From: Pseudomonadota bacterium
GTDB lineage: Bacteria; Pseudomonadota; Gammaproteobacteria; Steroidobacterales; Steroidobacteraceae
Assembly: GCA_023391815.1 (NCBI GenBank)
Contig: JAEWAF010000073.1
Location: 1-64,000, forward strand
Direction of reading: 5' to 3'
DNA: 64,000 nt
Both the position numbers and the translations under genes were made by a program. The notes under the pieces were generated by a model that was not told the origin of the DNA, ran no database searches, and saw nothing but the letters and a program-made list of their open reading frames with translations. Positions 1-7,762 of the stretch are shown in pieces. Within the stretch, counting starts at the first letter, position 1, and every line of letters starts with the position of its first letter.

Positions 1-50
1 TGGGCTAGCCGCAACAGAACCAGGCGGCGCCCGCTTACCGGGGCCGACGT

Positions 51-989
51 TCACGGCGTCAACGGTTGCCCCGCCCACCGGACGATCGCGCGCGATACAT
101 CCTGTTCTTTTTTCAGCTGCTGCATCAGCTTCAGCATCTGTTCGGCGAACTTGTCTTTCTCCACCTGCGCCGCGACCACGGCGCCGGCCGCCTGGTTTTG
201 ATGGCGCAGCGTCTGGATCTTCTCCAGCACTTGCATGGCACCCGCTGAATTCGGAATCGCGAGGCGCTGCTCGATGCCGAGGCCGATGCCTTCCGCCAGG
301 GTCGTATCGCTCCTCTGCAGTGCTTGCGCCACCTGCTGACATCGCACGCGAGTTTCCGGATCGCGCACGTGTTGCTCATCGCAAGCGGTGCTCACCGAAG
401 TGAACGCGGGCGTGGTCAGTGACGACAGCCAGTCGATGGTCGAATTCATCGCGTTCGTCAGCGGGGTCGGCACCGGTTGAGGGACGGACGTCGCGACCGG
501 CATGCGGCTCACTGCCGGAGTGAGCTTCGCGACCAGCGTCGTCCAATAAACATTGAAGTGCGCCGCCTTGCCCATCATGTCCAGAATCTGCCCCTCCGCT
601 CGAGCGTCGCGACGGGCCTGCGCTCGCGCCAGCGGGCCCAGCCAGACAGCGCCGCTGCCCGGATCGAGTTTGCGCAACCGGGCTTCGACCGGCTCGGGCT
701 CGCAGCCCGCCACTTCCATGCAAAGTCGCAAATGCAACCACAGGAGCTCCGGCCGCTGCGGAGCTGCCTGCGCCGCCTTCTGAACCTGGTTCAACGCCTG
801 CGAGCCATTGGCACTGGCGTTGGTGCCCCACAGCGCCAGCGCCGTCGCGGCCATTTGATCCACGTCGTTCATATTGGCGCCGGGCTTGGCGCCGGGGCCC
901 GGCTGAGGCGGCGAGCTGGCGCATGCCGAGAGCAGCAACACCAGCAGGGGCCACGGTCGGGCCCGGCAAATCCTTGATGTGCATTTCAT
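51..989 (-). CDS. Predicted lipoprotein of unknown function
   Basis: I do not recognise the family of this 312-residue protein. A basic start is followed by a Leu-rich core and a lipobox (LLSAC, Cys23), so the mature form should be lipid-anchored and face the periplasm. After a Pro/Gly-rich spacer the chain is Ala/Gln-rich and looks mostly helical; it ends with a charged helix (residues ~270-300, many Lys/Gln/Glu). Residues ~60-140 resemble a loose helical-repeat region, but I cannot assign TPR motifs. I chose the start at 989 because the in-frame start at 1007 only adds six residues before a normal signal sequence. It stands alone, divergent from the LiaF-type genes. Confidence 0.7.
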   Translation of the reverse strand: MKCTSRICRARPWPLLVLLLSACASSPPQPGPGAKPGANMNDVDQMAATALALWGTNASANGSQALNQVQKAAQAAPQRPELLWLHLRLCMEVAGCEPEPVEARLRKLDPGSGAVWLGPLARAQARRDARAEGQILDMMGKAAHFNVYWTTLVAKLTPAVSRMPVATSVPQPVPTPLTNAMNSTIDWLSSLTTPAFTSVSTACDEQHVRDPETRVRCQQVAQALQRSDTTLAEGIGLGIEQRLAIPNSAGAMQVLEKIQTLRHQNQAAGAVVAAQVEKDKFAEQMLKLMQQLKKEQDVSRAIVRWAGQPLTP

Positions 990-1168
990 GGGCGGGGATC
1001 TTAACAATGCCGACTACGCCGGTACGAATCCGCCGTTCACCGGTAGTTGCTGGTAAGCCTGTCCGGCAGCCCTTAGTTTCGGAGCCCATGGTCGTTAGTC
1101 CGTCAGTCACCTGTCGCCGCGCCCGCTCATGGGTCACTGGCCACGGGGCCGACGGCTGGAGTCATTCG

Positions 1169-1540
1169 ATGAACGAGTTATCCGCACAGCACCGGCCGCG
1201 CCGCTCCCGCCTGGTGGCGGGCGTTTTTCTGCTCGTGCTGGGTGGGCTGCTGCTCGCGGTCAATCTGGGTTACGGGCTGCCGCTGGGGTGGTGGGAATAT
1301 TTACCGTGGGCGCTGGTGGCCGTCGGCGCGTTCGGGCTGGTGGTGCCGACCCGTCATATGGACCGGGTCGGCGGCGTATGGATGATCGCCACCGGCCTGT
1401 ACGTCCTGACCAGTATTCACAACTGGTGGGGATTGGGCTGGGGCGGCGCGTGGCCGGTGTTCGTGATCGCGGCGGGCCTGGGCTTCATCCTGCATCGGCA
1501 TGACGATCGGCCGCCGTCGTCGGGCAATGGTGTGTCATGA
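1169..1540 (+). CDS. Small LiaF-type (DUF5668-like) membrane protein
   Basis: A 123-residue integral membrane protein made of about four hydrophobic helices separated by short turns, with Trp/Gly-rich stretches (for example GWWEYLPWALVAVG). This pattern matches the N-terminal transmembrane domain of LiaF-family proteins (DUF5668), which in Firmicutes restrains a cell-envelope stress kinase. It lacks the soluble C-terminal LiaF domain found in the next gene. The ATG at 1169 is chosen because the in-frame extension back to 923 has no hydrophobic or conserved sequence. Its stop overlaps the next start (ATGA at 1537-1540), implying translational coupling. It opens a co-oriented run of genes reaching 5933. 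Confidence 0.75.
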   Translation: MNELSAQHRPRRSRLVAGVFLLVLGGLLLAVNLGYGLPLGWWEYLPWALVAVGAFGLVVPTRHMDRVGGVWMIATGLYVLTSIHNWWGLGWGGAWPVFVIAAGLGFILHRHDDRPPSSGNGVS

Positions 1541-2457
1541 GCCCGCTGCCCGGAGACGATCCCGGATTCGATCCGCGTCGGGAGCCGAACCGCAACCAGG
1601 ATCAAGATCAAGACTGGCCGTTGCATCCACGCCGCCCGGCGCACGATCACAACTGCCGCCACGAGATGTTTTCGACGCGGCTGATCGTCGGACTCTTCAT
1701 CATCCTGCTCGGCGGCGCTCTGCTCGCCGATAACCTCGGTTGGTTCGACGCGCGACATGTATTGCGGAGTCTGTGGCCGTTGGCGCTGGTCGCGGTTGGC
1801 GTCGCGATGATTCGCAATCCTCAGCACAAGCGCAGTCGCGCGTGGGGCTGGGTGCTGGTCACCGTCGGTATCTGGATCTTCGCCGACAAGATCGGCTGGA
1901 TCCACGTCAGCCTCGGGCAGCTGATCTTGCCGGGCATCTTGCTGTTCGTCGGCGGCGTGCTGGTCTTTCGTTCCCTAAGCGGCCCGCCGGGCGGTCCGAC
2001 CACGCCGTCCACGAGCACACCGCCAAATATCAATGGCACCAGTGCCAACAGTACTCATAACGGCGCGAGCCAGAGCTTTGCCGGCGGCGGCGCCAGCTTC
2101 GGCAGCGCTCATTCCGGCGACACCGCTGAGTTCGTCCGCTCGTTCGCGATGTTATCGGGGCACGAGTTGCGACCCGTATCGCGGCCGTTCCGTGGCGCCG
2201 ATCTGAATGCCATCATGGGCGGCATCAAACTGGATCTGACCAGCGCGCGCATGGAAGGCGACAGTGCCGTGATTGAAGTATTCGCATTCTGGGGCGGCGT
2301 GGAAATCTATGTGCCGCCGGACTGGACCGTGACCAGCGAAGTCACGACGTTATTGGCCGGCTTCATCGACAAGCGACGTCCCACCACCGTGGTGCCGACC
2401 AAACATCTGATCGTGAAGGGCATGGTCGTGATGGCCGGCGTCGAGATCAAGAATTAA
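1537..2457 (+). CDS. LiaF-family membrane protein with C-terminal cell-wall-response domain
   Basis: A 306-residue protein. Residues ~1-45 are charged and hydrophilic; ~46-150 hold four transmembrane helices of the DUF5668 type; ~150-200 is a Ser/Thr/Asn/Gly linker; ~205-306 is a soluble beta-rich domain with FRGADLNAIMGGIKLDL and FAFWGGVEIYVPPDW, typical of the LiaF C-terminal (cell wall-active antibiotics response) domain. In Gram-positive LiaFSR systems LiaF inhibits the sensor kinase; here the next gene encodes a LytS-type kinase, so a similar restraint role is an inference. It overlaps its upstream neighbour by 4 bp, and its last base is the first base of the downstream start. Confidence 0.85.
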   Translation: MSPLPGDDPGFDPRREPNRNQDQDQDWPLHPRRPAHDHNCRHEMFSTRLIVGLFIILLGGALLADNLGWFDARHVLRSLWPLALVAVGVAMIRNPQHKRSRAWGWVLVTVGIWIFADKIGWIHVSLGQLILPGILLFVGGVLVFRSLSGPPGGPTTPSTSTPPNINGTSANSTHNGASQSFAGGGASFGSAHSGDTAEFVRSFAMLSGHELRPVSRPFRGADLNAIMGGIKLDLTSARMEGDSAVIEVFAFWGGVEIYVPPDWTVTSEVTTLLAGFIDKRRPTTVVPTKHLIVKGMVVMAGVEIKN

Positions 2458-3521
2458 TGCATCCGATCTTCAAACACCGCGGCCGCCTGCTGCTGTATCT
2501 CGGCGTGTGGGTGGTGTTCGGGCTACTGCTGACCGTCGTGTTCGTGTTCGGCGGCAACGCGCCCGTGGCCTGGTCGCTGGAGTTCGCCGTGCCGGTCGCG
2601 GTCGCGCTCGGCTTGCAATCGTTGTCGTTCTGGTACGTCGTGCAGGCGATGCCGCCGCACGACACGCCGGTCGCCCGCATGGTCACGACCTGGTCGATCG
2701 CGGGGCTGGTGTCGTTGATCGTGTGGATCGCGATCGCCTATGGATGGGCGATGTGGCTGGTGCCGGACGGCGAGGTCTATCCGGAGTCGGCGAGCGGGCT
2801 GTTGCCATTGCTGATATTCGCGGGTGCTATTGGCATCTCGCTCGCGGTGCTGGGTCACTATCTCGCCGGCGCGTTTCAACGCTCGCGGAATGCGGAGCGG
2901 CGCGCGCTCGAGCTTCAAGTGCTGGCGCGCGAGGCGGAGTTGAAATCGCTGCGAGCGCAGCTCGATCCGCACTTCCTGTTCAACAGTTTGAACTCGGTGG
3001 CCGCGCTGATCGGCAACGACACGCAGGCCGCGCGGCAGATGTGCTTCCTGATGGCGACGTTTTTTCGCAAGAGCCTGACCCTGGCGCGTCAGCAGGCGAT
3101 ACCGCTGGCCGAGGAAGTGTCGCTGGCCGAAACTTTTCTGGCCATCGAAAAGGTGCGATTCGGCGACCGCTTGCGCGCCAGTTTCGACATCGCCGAGGAT
3201 GTGAAGCAAGTGGCGGTGCCGCCGCTGATGTTGCAACCTCTGGTGGAGAACGCGGTTCATCACGGCGTTGCGCATATGCTCGAAGGCGGCGAAGTCTGCG
3301 TGCACGCGCATCGGCGCGAAGGATTTCTGGAGCTGGTGGTCTCCAATCCCTGCGACCCCGATCGGCCGCCTTCGCGCAGCACCGGCGTCGGCCTGGTCAA
3401 CGTGCGCTCGCGAGTGGAAACATTGTGCGGTCATCGCGCCAGCGTCGATGTCGACGCCAGCGAGACCGCGTTCCGAGTTTCGATTCTGCTGCCGGCCGTC
3501 AGCAGTCATGCAGCGTCTTAA
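2457..3521 (+). CDS. LytS/AlgZ-type sensor histidine kinase
   Basis: A 354-residue kinase. Residues ~10-145 contain four to five transmembrane helices with little periplasmic sequence, then a coiled segment (~148-165). The His_kinase (PF06580) signature LRAQLDPHFLFNSLN follows, with the phosphoacceptor His near residue 171. The ATP-binding domain shows the N-box LVENAVHHGV and a glycine box near GVGLVNVRSR. This family normally phosphorylates LytTR response regulators, and one follows 12 bp downstream. Its signal is unknown, but fusion into an operon with two LiaF proteins suggests envelope stress. The start overlaps the liaF-like stop by one base. Confidence 0.88.
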   Translation: MHPIFKHRGRLLLYLGVWVVFGLLLTVVFVFGGNAPVAWSLEFAVPVAVALGLQSLSFWYVVQAMPPHDTPVARMVTTWSIAGLVSLIVWIAIAYGWAMWLVPDGEVYPESASGLLPLLIFAGAIGISLAVLGHYLAGAFQRSRNAERRALELQVLAREAELKSLRAQLDPHFLFNSLNSVAALIGNDTQAARQMCFLMATFFRKSLTLARQQAIPLAEEVSLAETFLAIEKVRFGDRLRASFDIAEDVKQVAVPPLMLQPLVENAVHHGVAHMLEGGEVCVHAHRREGFLELVVSNPCDPDRPPSRSTGVGLVNVRSRVETLCGHRASVDVDASETAFRVSILLPAVSSHAAS

Positions 3522-3533
3522 AGGAAGGCCCCA

Positions 3534-4274
3534 GTGCGTGTCCTGATCGTCGACGATGAAACCCTGGCCCGTTCCATCATGGCCGAGCATTTGAGCAAGC
3601 TGCCCGACATCGAGATCGTCGGCCAGGCGGCGAACGGCTTCGAGGCGGTGAAGCTGGCCGAGGAGCTGATTCCCGATCTGATGTTTCTCGACATCCAGAT
3701 GCCGAAGCTGTCCGGCTTCGAAGTGCTGGAGCTGCTGGGCGAGCGTGCGCCGGCCGTGATTTTCACCACGGCGTTCGATGAGTTCGCGTTGCGCGCCTTC
3801 GAAGTGCACGCCGTCGATTATCTGTTGAAGCCGGTGGAGCCGCCGCGTCTGGCCGCCGCCATCGAGCGAGCGGCCGAGCGCTTGAGAAACAAAACGCCCG
3901 CGCCTTCGGCGGAACAACTGTCGGCGTCGGCCCGTCCGCCCGGTCGCACGCTGGAACGGATTCTGATTCGGCACGAGGGACGGGTGCACGTGCTGCCGCT
4001 GGAACGGATCGATTTCATCGAGGCCCAGGACGACTATCTGTCGTTCGCCGCCGGCGGCAAACGGCTGCGCAAGCAACAAACCATGAGCGACCTGGAAACT
4101 CAGCTGGATCCCACGCGTTTCGTGCGTATCCACCGCTCGTTCATCCTGAACGTGGAACGCCTGGCGCGGATCGACCTGTACGGCAAGGACAGCTGGCTCG
4201 CCATCCTCTCGGACGGCACCAAGCTGCCCATGTCGCGCACGGGACATACCAAGTTGAAGGAGCTGATCGGATGA
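3534..4274 (+). CDS. LytTR-family response regulator
   Basis: A 246-residue regulator. Residues ~1-120 form a CheY-like receiver with the acidic pair in VDDE, the phosphoacceptor Asp53 in FLDIQMP and a Lys in YLLKPVEP. A linker with Pro/Ala leads to a LytTR DNA-binding domain (~140-246), including IDFIEAQDDYL, RKQQTMSDLE and RIHRSFILN. The GTG start at 3534 is preceded by AAGGAAGG. It is the partner of the kinase just upstream and overlaps the next small reading frame at 4271-4274. The target promoters are not visible, though the rest of the operon is a likely regulon member. Confidence 0.9.
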   Translation: MRVLIVDDETLARSIMAEHLSKLPDIEIVGQAANGFEAVKLAEELIPDLMFLDIQMPKLSGFEVLELLGERAPAVIFTTAFDEFALRAFEVHAVDYLLKPVEPPRLAAAIERAAERLRNKTPAPSAEQLSASARPPGRTLERILIRHEGRVHVLPLERIDFIEAQDDYLSFAAGGKRLRKQQTMSDLETQLDPTRFVRIHRSFILNVERLARIDLYGKDSWLAILSDGTKLPMSRTGHTKLKELIG

Positions 4275-4297
4275 ACACCCTAGGAGGGAATACTGCC

Positions 4298-4597
4298 ATG
4301 ACCGAGACGCATTCCACCCGTAACGAGCCGCCGCGTTCAGAAGAGTTTCAGTTCAGCGGCGATACGCTGCTCGCCAAGATCAAGGAGATTATCCGCGCCG
4401 GCAACGTCCGTCGCGTCATCATCAAGAACGAGGAGGGCCGCGTATTGATCGATATTCCTTTGACGCTGGGCGTGGTCGGAACATTGCTCGCGCCGCAGCT
4501 CGCCGCCATCGGCGCGATTGCCGCGCTGGTGCTGAAGGGCTCCATCGTCATCGAAAAGGAAGTCGAGGTTCCTCCGATGGTGACGCCGTCGCCGTGA
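4298..4597 (+). CDS. DUF4342 domain protein
   Basis: A 99-residue protein. The central stretch LLAKIKEIIRAGNVRRVIIK followed by a DIPLTLGVVGTLLAPQ segment is the DUF4342 pattern: an amphipathic helix, a beta pair and a hydrophobic C-terminal half that could lie in or on the membrane. No biochemical role is established. The ATG at 4298 is chosen over the one at 4271 because AGGAGGG sits seven bases before it. It lies in the LiaF/LytS/LytTR operon, so it may be an effector of that module. Confidence 0.8.
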   Translation: MTETHSTRNEPPRSEEFQFSGDTLLAKIKEIIRAGNVRRVIIKNEEGRVLIDIPLTLGVVGTLLAPQLAAIGAIAALVLKGSIVIEKEVEVPPMVTPSP

Positions 4598-4614
4598 GTC
4601 GCGAGGTGATGTGA

Positions 4615-5382
4615 GTGGCGAGGCACATCGGCATCGTCGCGATCGTGGCCTTGCTGCTCACGCCGCTGCGAATGGCGCTCGCGTCGGCGGACGACGCACT
4701 CGATCGATACGTGCAGCACATCGCGGTGAGTCTGCCTGAGAAGACGGCCTCGACGTTGACACGCATCGACGGCACGCCGCGACGTTTGCTGGCGACACGC
4801 GCTTATCTGCGGGCAGGCGATACCTTGCACTCGCGCTGGAGCTGGACCACGGACGAGATTCAGGCGCACGCCCGCTCGCCGGACTACCGCGCGCTGCTCG
4901 ATGAAACCGACAAGGTTCGCAAGCGCTTCGAGGCGCGCAATCCCGGTTACACCTTGTACGCGAATACGGAGGCGCGCAGCCTGGAGTTGCAGATCGCCCG
5001 GTTCAACACGAACAAATCCGTCGAGCGCGTGGCTGCATCTCTGTACAAGCAGGCGCTGGCGGAGATCGGCAAGCCAGCGTATGGATCGCCGGATCAAGCA
5101 ACCGCGGTCGAGCGTTTCAAACAATTCCTCGCGGACTGGCGGCCCCCGGTGGCAGCACCGCTCGCGACCCCGGGACTCTCTCGACATGGCCAACTGCGAG
5201 CCATCGATTTTCAGATCATGAAGGGCGCAGCCATCGTGGCGCCTACCGAGACGGCCACGGTGAAGCGCAATTGGGATGCGCCAGGCTGGACAGAAAAATT
5301 GCAGGCCGCCGTGGAGGGCAGTAACTTCCGCGGGCCGCTGCGGTCACCGTACGAGCCGTGGCATTACGAGTACGATCCGTGA
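4615..5382 (+). CDS. Secreted M15-like (VanY/D,D-carboxypeptidase type) peptidase
   Basis: A 255-residue protein with an N-terminal signal peptide (cleavage near ALA-SA, residue ~24). The C-terminal half carries SRHGQLRAIDF, in which His and Asp are spaced as in the M15 zinc site, and EPWHYEY, which supplies the second conserved Glu/His. M15 enzymes trim D-Ala-containing peptidoglycan stems. The N-terminal half (~30-150) resembles no domain I know. It begins with GTG 17 bp after the DUF4342 gene. Assignment rests on these two short motifs only, so it could be a non-catalytic relative. A wall-trimming enzyme fits the envelope-stress reading of the operon. Confidence 0.62.
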   Translation: MARHIGIVAIVALLLTPLRMALASADDALDRYVQHIAVSLPEKTASTLTRIDGTPRRLLATRAYLRAGDTLHSRWSWTTDEIQAHARSPDYRALLDETDKVRKRFEARNPGYTLYANTEARSLELQIARFNTNKSVERVAASLYKQALAEIGKPAYGSPDQATAVERFKQFLADWRPPVAAPLATPGLSRHGQLRAIDFQIMKGAAIVAPTETATVKRNWDAPGWTEKLQAAVEGSNFRGPLRSPYEPWHYEYDP

Positions 5383-5390
5383 GGCTGCTT

Positions 5391-5933
5391 ATGAGAATTG
5401 CCGCTCTGTGTTCTTCCTTGCTGTTGGGCGCGACGATGGTTGCCGGTTGCACGGCGACCGCGCCATCGAAAGTGCGCGTCGATATGGCGGAGAGCGGCCT
5501 GCCGAATTGCCAGACCTTCGAGTGGCTGCCGACGGAGCAACAGCCCGCGTCCTTCACCGAGCAACGCGTGAAGAGCGAGATCATGGCGAAGTTGAAGGAC
5601 AAGGGTTACACCGAGGTGACCGAGAAAGCCGATTGTCGCGTGACCTACGTGCTCGACATTCACGAGCGGCCGGCGAACAAACCGGGCGTCGGTGTGGGCG
5701 TGGGCGGCGGCTCGGGCGGCATGGGCGGCGGCATCGGCGTGACGCTGCCGATCGGCAAGCGCAACGAGCAGGCCGGCACCTTCACCATAGATATCGTCGA
5801 CGCTTCCCAGAACGCGCAGGTGTGGAGCGGCTCGCTCGACGCCACGTTCCTCAAACCTGAGTTGAACCAGGACGAAGCGCGCGAGATCGTCGCGAGGGTG
5901 CTGGAGAAATATCCGGATCGAGCGCCGAAGTAA
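5391..5933 (+). CDS. DUF4136-like lipoprotein
   Basis: A 180-residue lipoprotein: signal sequence with lipobox VAGC (Cys20), then a short DUF4136-like domain with the phrase QTFEWLP, the segment KSEIMAKLKDKGYTEV and a C-terminal VWSGSLDATF block. A Gly-rich loop (GVGVGVGGGSGGMGGG, residues ~103-118) interrupts the domain, as in many family members. The role of DUF4136 proteins is unknown. The ATG at 5391 is preferred over 5358 because it gives a normal signal peptide. It is the last gene of the rightward operon and converges on the DksA-type gene 18 bp away. Confidence 0.75.
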   Translation: MRIAALCSSLLLGATMVAGCTATAPSKVRVDMAESGLPNCQTFEWLPTEQQPASFTEQRVKSEIMAKLKDKGYTEVTEKADCRVTYVLDIHERPANKPGVGVGVGGGSGGMGGGIGVTLPIGKRNEQAGTFTIDIVDASQNAQVWSGSLDATFLKPELNQDEAREIVARVLEKYPDRAPK

Positions 5934-5951
5934 GCTCGACGCTCGCGGCCG

Positions 5952-6341
5952 TTAGAGGCTCGGCGTGCGCGCCGAGAGGTGGGTTTTCTCGTAAAGCTCC
6001 TGACATTCCACGTCGCGCTCGGCCGTCGGCTCTGCCTGAAGGCGTGCGACGGGGATGTCTCTGCCGCAGTCGATACACTGTCCGTACGTTCCTGCGCTGA
6101 TCCGTTGCAGCGCCGAGTCGATCATCCTCAACTCGTCGACGTCGCGCTCGATCTCCGTCAGGTTGGTGTCGACGACCAGCGCCGCGAAGGAGTCATCCTC
6201 GATGTCCCGCGCGCGCTCGGCGACGTTGCCCGGATTTTCCTCGATCGACTTCGCCCGCGTCCGCTGCACTTCTTCGCGCAACTGCGTTGCCCGTTCTCGC
6301 AAGCGAGTCTTGAACTCCAACGCCTGCTGTTGATCGATCAT
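5952..6341 (-). CDS. DksA/TraR-family zinc-finger-like protein
   Basis: A 129-residue protein with a long helical hairpin (residues ~1-85, charged) and a short C-terminal finger. DksA/TraR proteins enter the RNA polymerase secondary channel and modulate initiation, often with ppGpp. The first Cys pair is present (CIDCG), but in the second pair the first Cys is replaced: the sequence reads DVECQELYEK where CxxC is expected, leaving three Cys plus an Asp. That resembles DksA variants with weakened zinc dependence. It is transcribed leftward behind rsgA, 104 bp away, with two GC hairpins between them. Confidence 0.8.
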   Translation of the reverse strand: MIDQQQALEFKTRLRERATQLREEVQRTRAKSIEENPGNVAERARDIEDDSFAALVVDTNLTEIERDVDELRMIDSALQRISAGTYGQCIDCGRDIPVARLQAEPTAERDVECQELYEKTHLSARTPSL

Positions 6342-6373
6342 GAGCGCTCACCTTACTGCTGGTCCTCATATGT

Positions 6374-6428
6374 AACCCGCCGCTGAGCGACGGGTTCCGG
6401 GAGGGCCGTGGAAGGGGCACTGCCACGG
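6374..6428 (-). terminator. Two adjacent hairpins between rsgA and the DksA-type gene
   Basis: AACCCG/CGGGTT (6374-6379 with 6391-6396) and CCGTGG/CCACGG (6406-6411 with 6423-6428) form two small inverted repeats in the 104-bp gap. Neither has a U-tract, so they could be weak terminators or mRNA-stabilising structures; I cannot decide. Confidence 0.3.
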
Positions 6429-6445
6429 CGTCCTGTCGGTAATAG

Positions 6446-7507
6446 TCAGGCAGGTCCGCGCTTGTATTTCTGCTTTACCTGCATGGCCGATGAGGTCATC
6501 CGTCCGAAATCGCGATCTCGGGCACGACGCTCGCGAGTGGTCATTTCAGCAAGCGCGGCCTCACGTTGTAGCTTTTGGTAGCTCGTGAGCCGCCTCGGAT
6601 CGAGTTGGCCTGCCGCGATGGCGGCGAGGACTGCGCAACCCGCTTCCGATTCGTGCTTGCAATCCCGGAAGCGACATCGGGTCGCGAGCGTTTCGATATT
6701 GTCGAACACACTGCGCAAGCCGGCCTCGGCCGCGCCGATCTTCAGCTCTCGCATGCCCGGCGTATCGATGACCCACGCGCCGCTATCGAGAGCGAACATT
6801 TCTCTCGACGTGGTCGTGTGGCGGCCTTTGCTGTCGTTCTCTCGGATGCCGCCCGTTGCCTGTTGTGAGTTGCCGGTCAGCGTGTTGACGAGCGTGGATT
6901 TGCCGACGCCGGAGGAGCCGACGAAGGCCACCGTCTGTCCTGCTTCCAGCCAGGGGTCGAGTAGCTCAGCCGCGGTTGTTTCCCTCGCGTTGAGCGCGAT
7001 CACGGCAGCTGTTGTGCCAAGAGTGTTGACTGCGTCGATGAACGGCTGCGTGTCGTCGCATTGATCCGCCTTGGTGAGCACGATCACCGGTTCAACCCGC
7101 GCGTCGAACGCGACCGCGAGATATCGCTCCAGTCGTGATGGATTGAAATCGTCATTGCACGACGTGACCACGAACAAGGTGTCGAGATTCGCGGCGATTG
7201 TCTGGACTCGATGGTCCTTGCCCGCGGCCTGCCGCTTGATCACAGAGTAGGGCGTGATCACCCGTTGCACGCGTGGCGCGGCGTGCTCGACGAGCAGCCA
7301 ATCACCGACCGTGATGGGCAGATCCAGCGCTTCGAGCAGACGAGCCGGGACAGTCACGGTCGCGGTTCCCTGCTCGGAAATTATAACGAGACCACTCCGA
7401 TGCACGCTGCCGACGCGCGCCGGATAGGCAGATTCCAAATCGTCGAGCGTGAGTTGCTGAGAATGAAACGGACGCCAGCCCAAGCGGGCCAGAGAAATAG
7501 AGGACAT
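6446..7507 (-). CDS. rsgA: Ribosome small-subunit GTPase RsgA
   Basis: A 353-residue circularly permuted GTPase that helps mature the 30S subunit. An N-terminal OB-like region (~20-95) is followed by the permuted G motifs: G4 as LTKAD (~145), G1 as GSSGVGKST (~198), the switch segment around GRHTTTS and G3 as DTPGM. The C-terminal zinc knuckle is visible in CRFRDCKHESEAGC. Length matches the family (~350). The start at 7507 lacks a strong Shine-Dalgarno site; a second start with GAGGAGCGG lies 29 bp upstream in another frame. A 22-codon ORF precedes it in the same transcript. Confidence 0.93.
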   Translation of the reverse strand: MSSISLARLGWRPFHSQQLTLDDLESAYPARVGSVHRSGLVIISEQGTATVTVPARLLEALDLPITVGDWLLVEHAAPRVQRVITPYSVIKRQAAGKDHRVQTIAANLDTLFVVTSCNDDFNPSRLERYLAVAFDARVEPVIVLTKADQCDDTQPFIDAVNTLGTTAAVIALNARETTAAELLDPWLEAGQTVAFVGSSGVGKSTLVNTLTGNSQQATGGIRENDSKGRHTTTSREMFALDSGAWVIDTPGMRELKIGAAEAGLRSVFDNIETLATRCRFRDCKHESEAGCAVLAAIAAGQLDPRRLTSYQKLQREAALAEMTTRERRARDRDFGRMTSSAMQVKQKYKRGPA

Positions 7508-7586
7508 GCGTAAACCCCGATAGAACGCGACGACATCCGCTCCTCGTCAAAGGAACGGGCGTAATAGCGCCGGGGTGAACGCAACG

Positions 7587-7605
7587 GCCCGCTCGTGCGG
7601 CGGGC
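7587..7605 (-). other. Hairpin after the rsgA leader ORF
   Basis: GCCCGC and GCGGGC, separated by seven bases, form a 6-bp GC stem starting ten bases after the stop codon of the short leader ORF and about 80 bases before the rsgA start. There is no U-run, so if functional it would act on translation or stability rather than as an intrinsic terminator. Confidence 0.45.
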
Positions 7606-7615
7606 GCGGACTCGG

Positions 7616-7684
7616 TCAGCGGTAGCTGTCGACCCGAGCGGCCTGAGGCATCAACCCGGCGGAGAGCACGTTTCGCACAGTCAT
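7616..7684 (-). CDS. Candidate 22-residue leader peptide upstream of rsgA
   Basis: A 22-codon ORF beginning MTVRNVLSAGLM and ending ARVDSYR, preceded by AGGAGAGG at a suitable distance (11 bases). A promoter-like pair lies just upstream on the same strand, placing the ORF about 37 bases into the transcript. It stops 109 bases before the rsgA ATG and is followed by a GC hairpin. The layout resembles a regulatory leader ORF. I do not recognise the peptide family. It could be chance, but the ribosome site is stronger than that of rsgA itself. Confidence 0.45.
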   Translation of the reverse strand: MTVRNVLSAGLMPQAARVDSYR

Positions 7685-7727
7685 AGTTGTCTTGACCTCT
7701 CCTGTGTGGGTGGATGAAAGAGTGCGC

Positions 7728-7756
7728 AGCGTACTCGGACGGGGTGAGGTCGGCAA
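7728..7756 (-). promoter_or_regulatory. Candidate sigma70 promoter for the leader ORF and rsgA
   Basis: Read on the minus strand, TTGCCG (7751-7756) and TACGCT (7728-7733) are separated by exactly 17 bases. Transcription would start near 7721, upstream of the short ORF. Confidence 0.4.
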
Positions 7757-7762
7757 GTTTGA

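Noticed and set aside
2523..4247. 574-codon open frame antisense to the LytS/LytTR genes
   Set aside because: High-GC third-position bias creates long antisense frames. The protein is Gln/Arg/His-rich with no family motif, while the sense frames have full domains.
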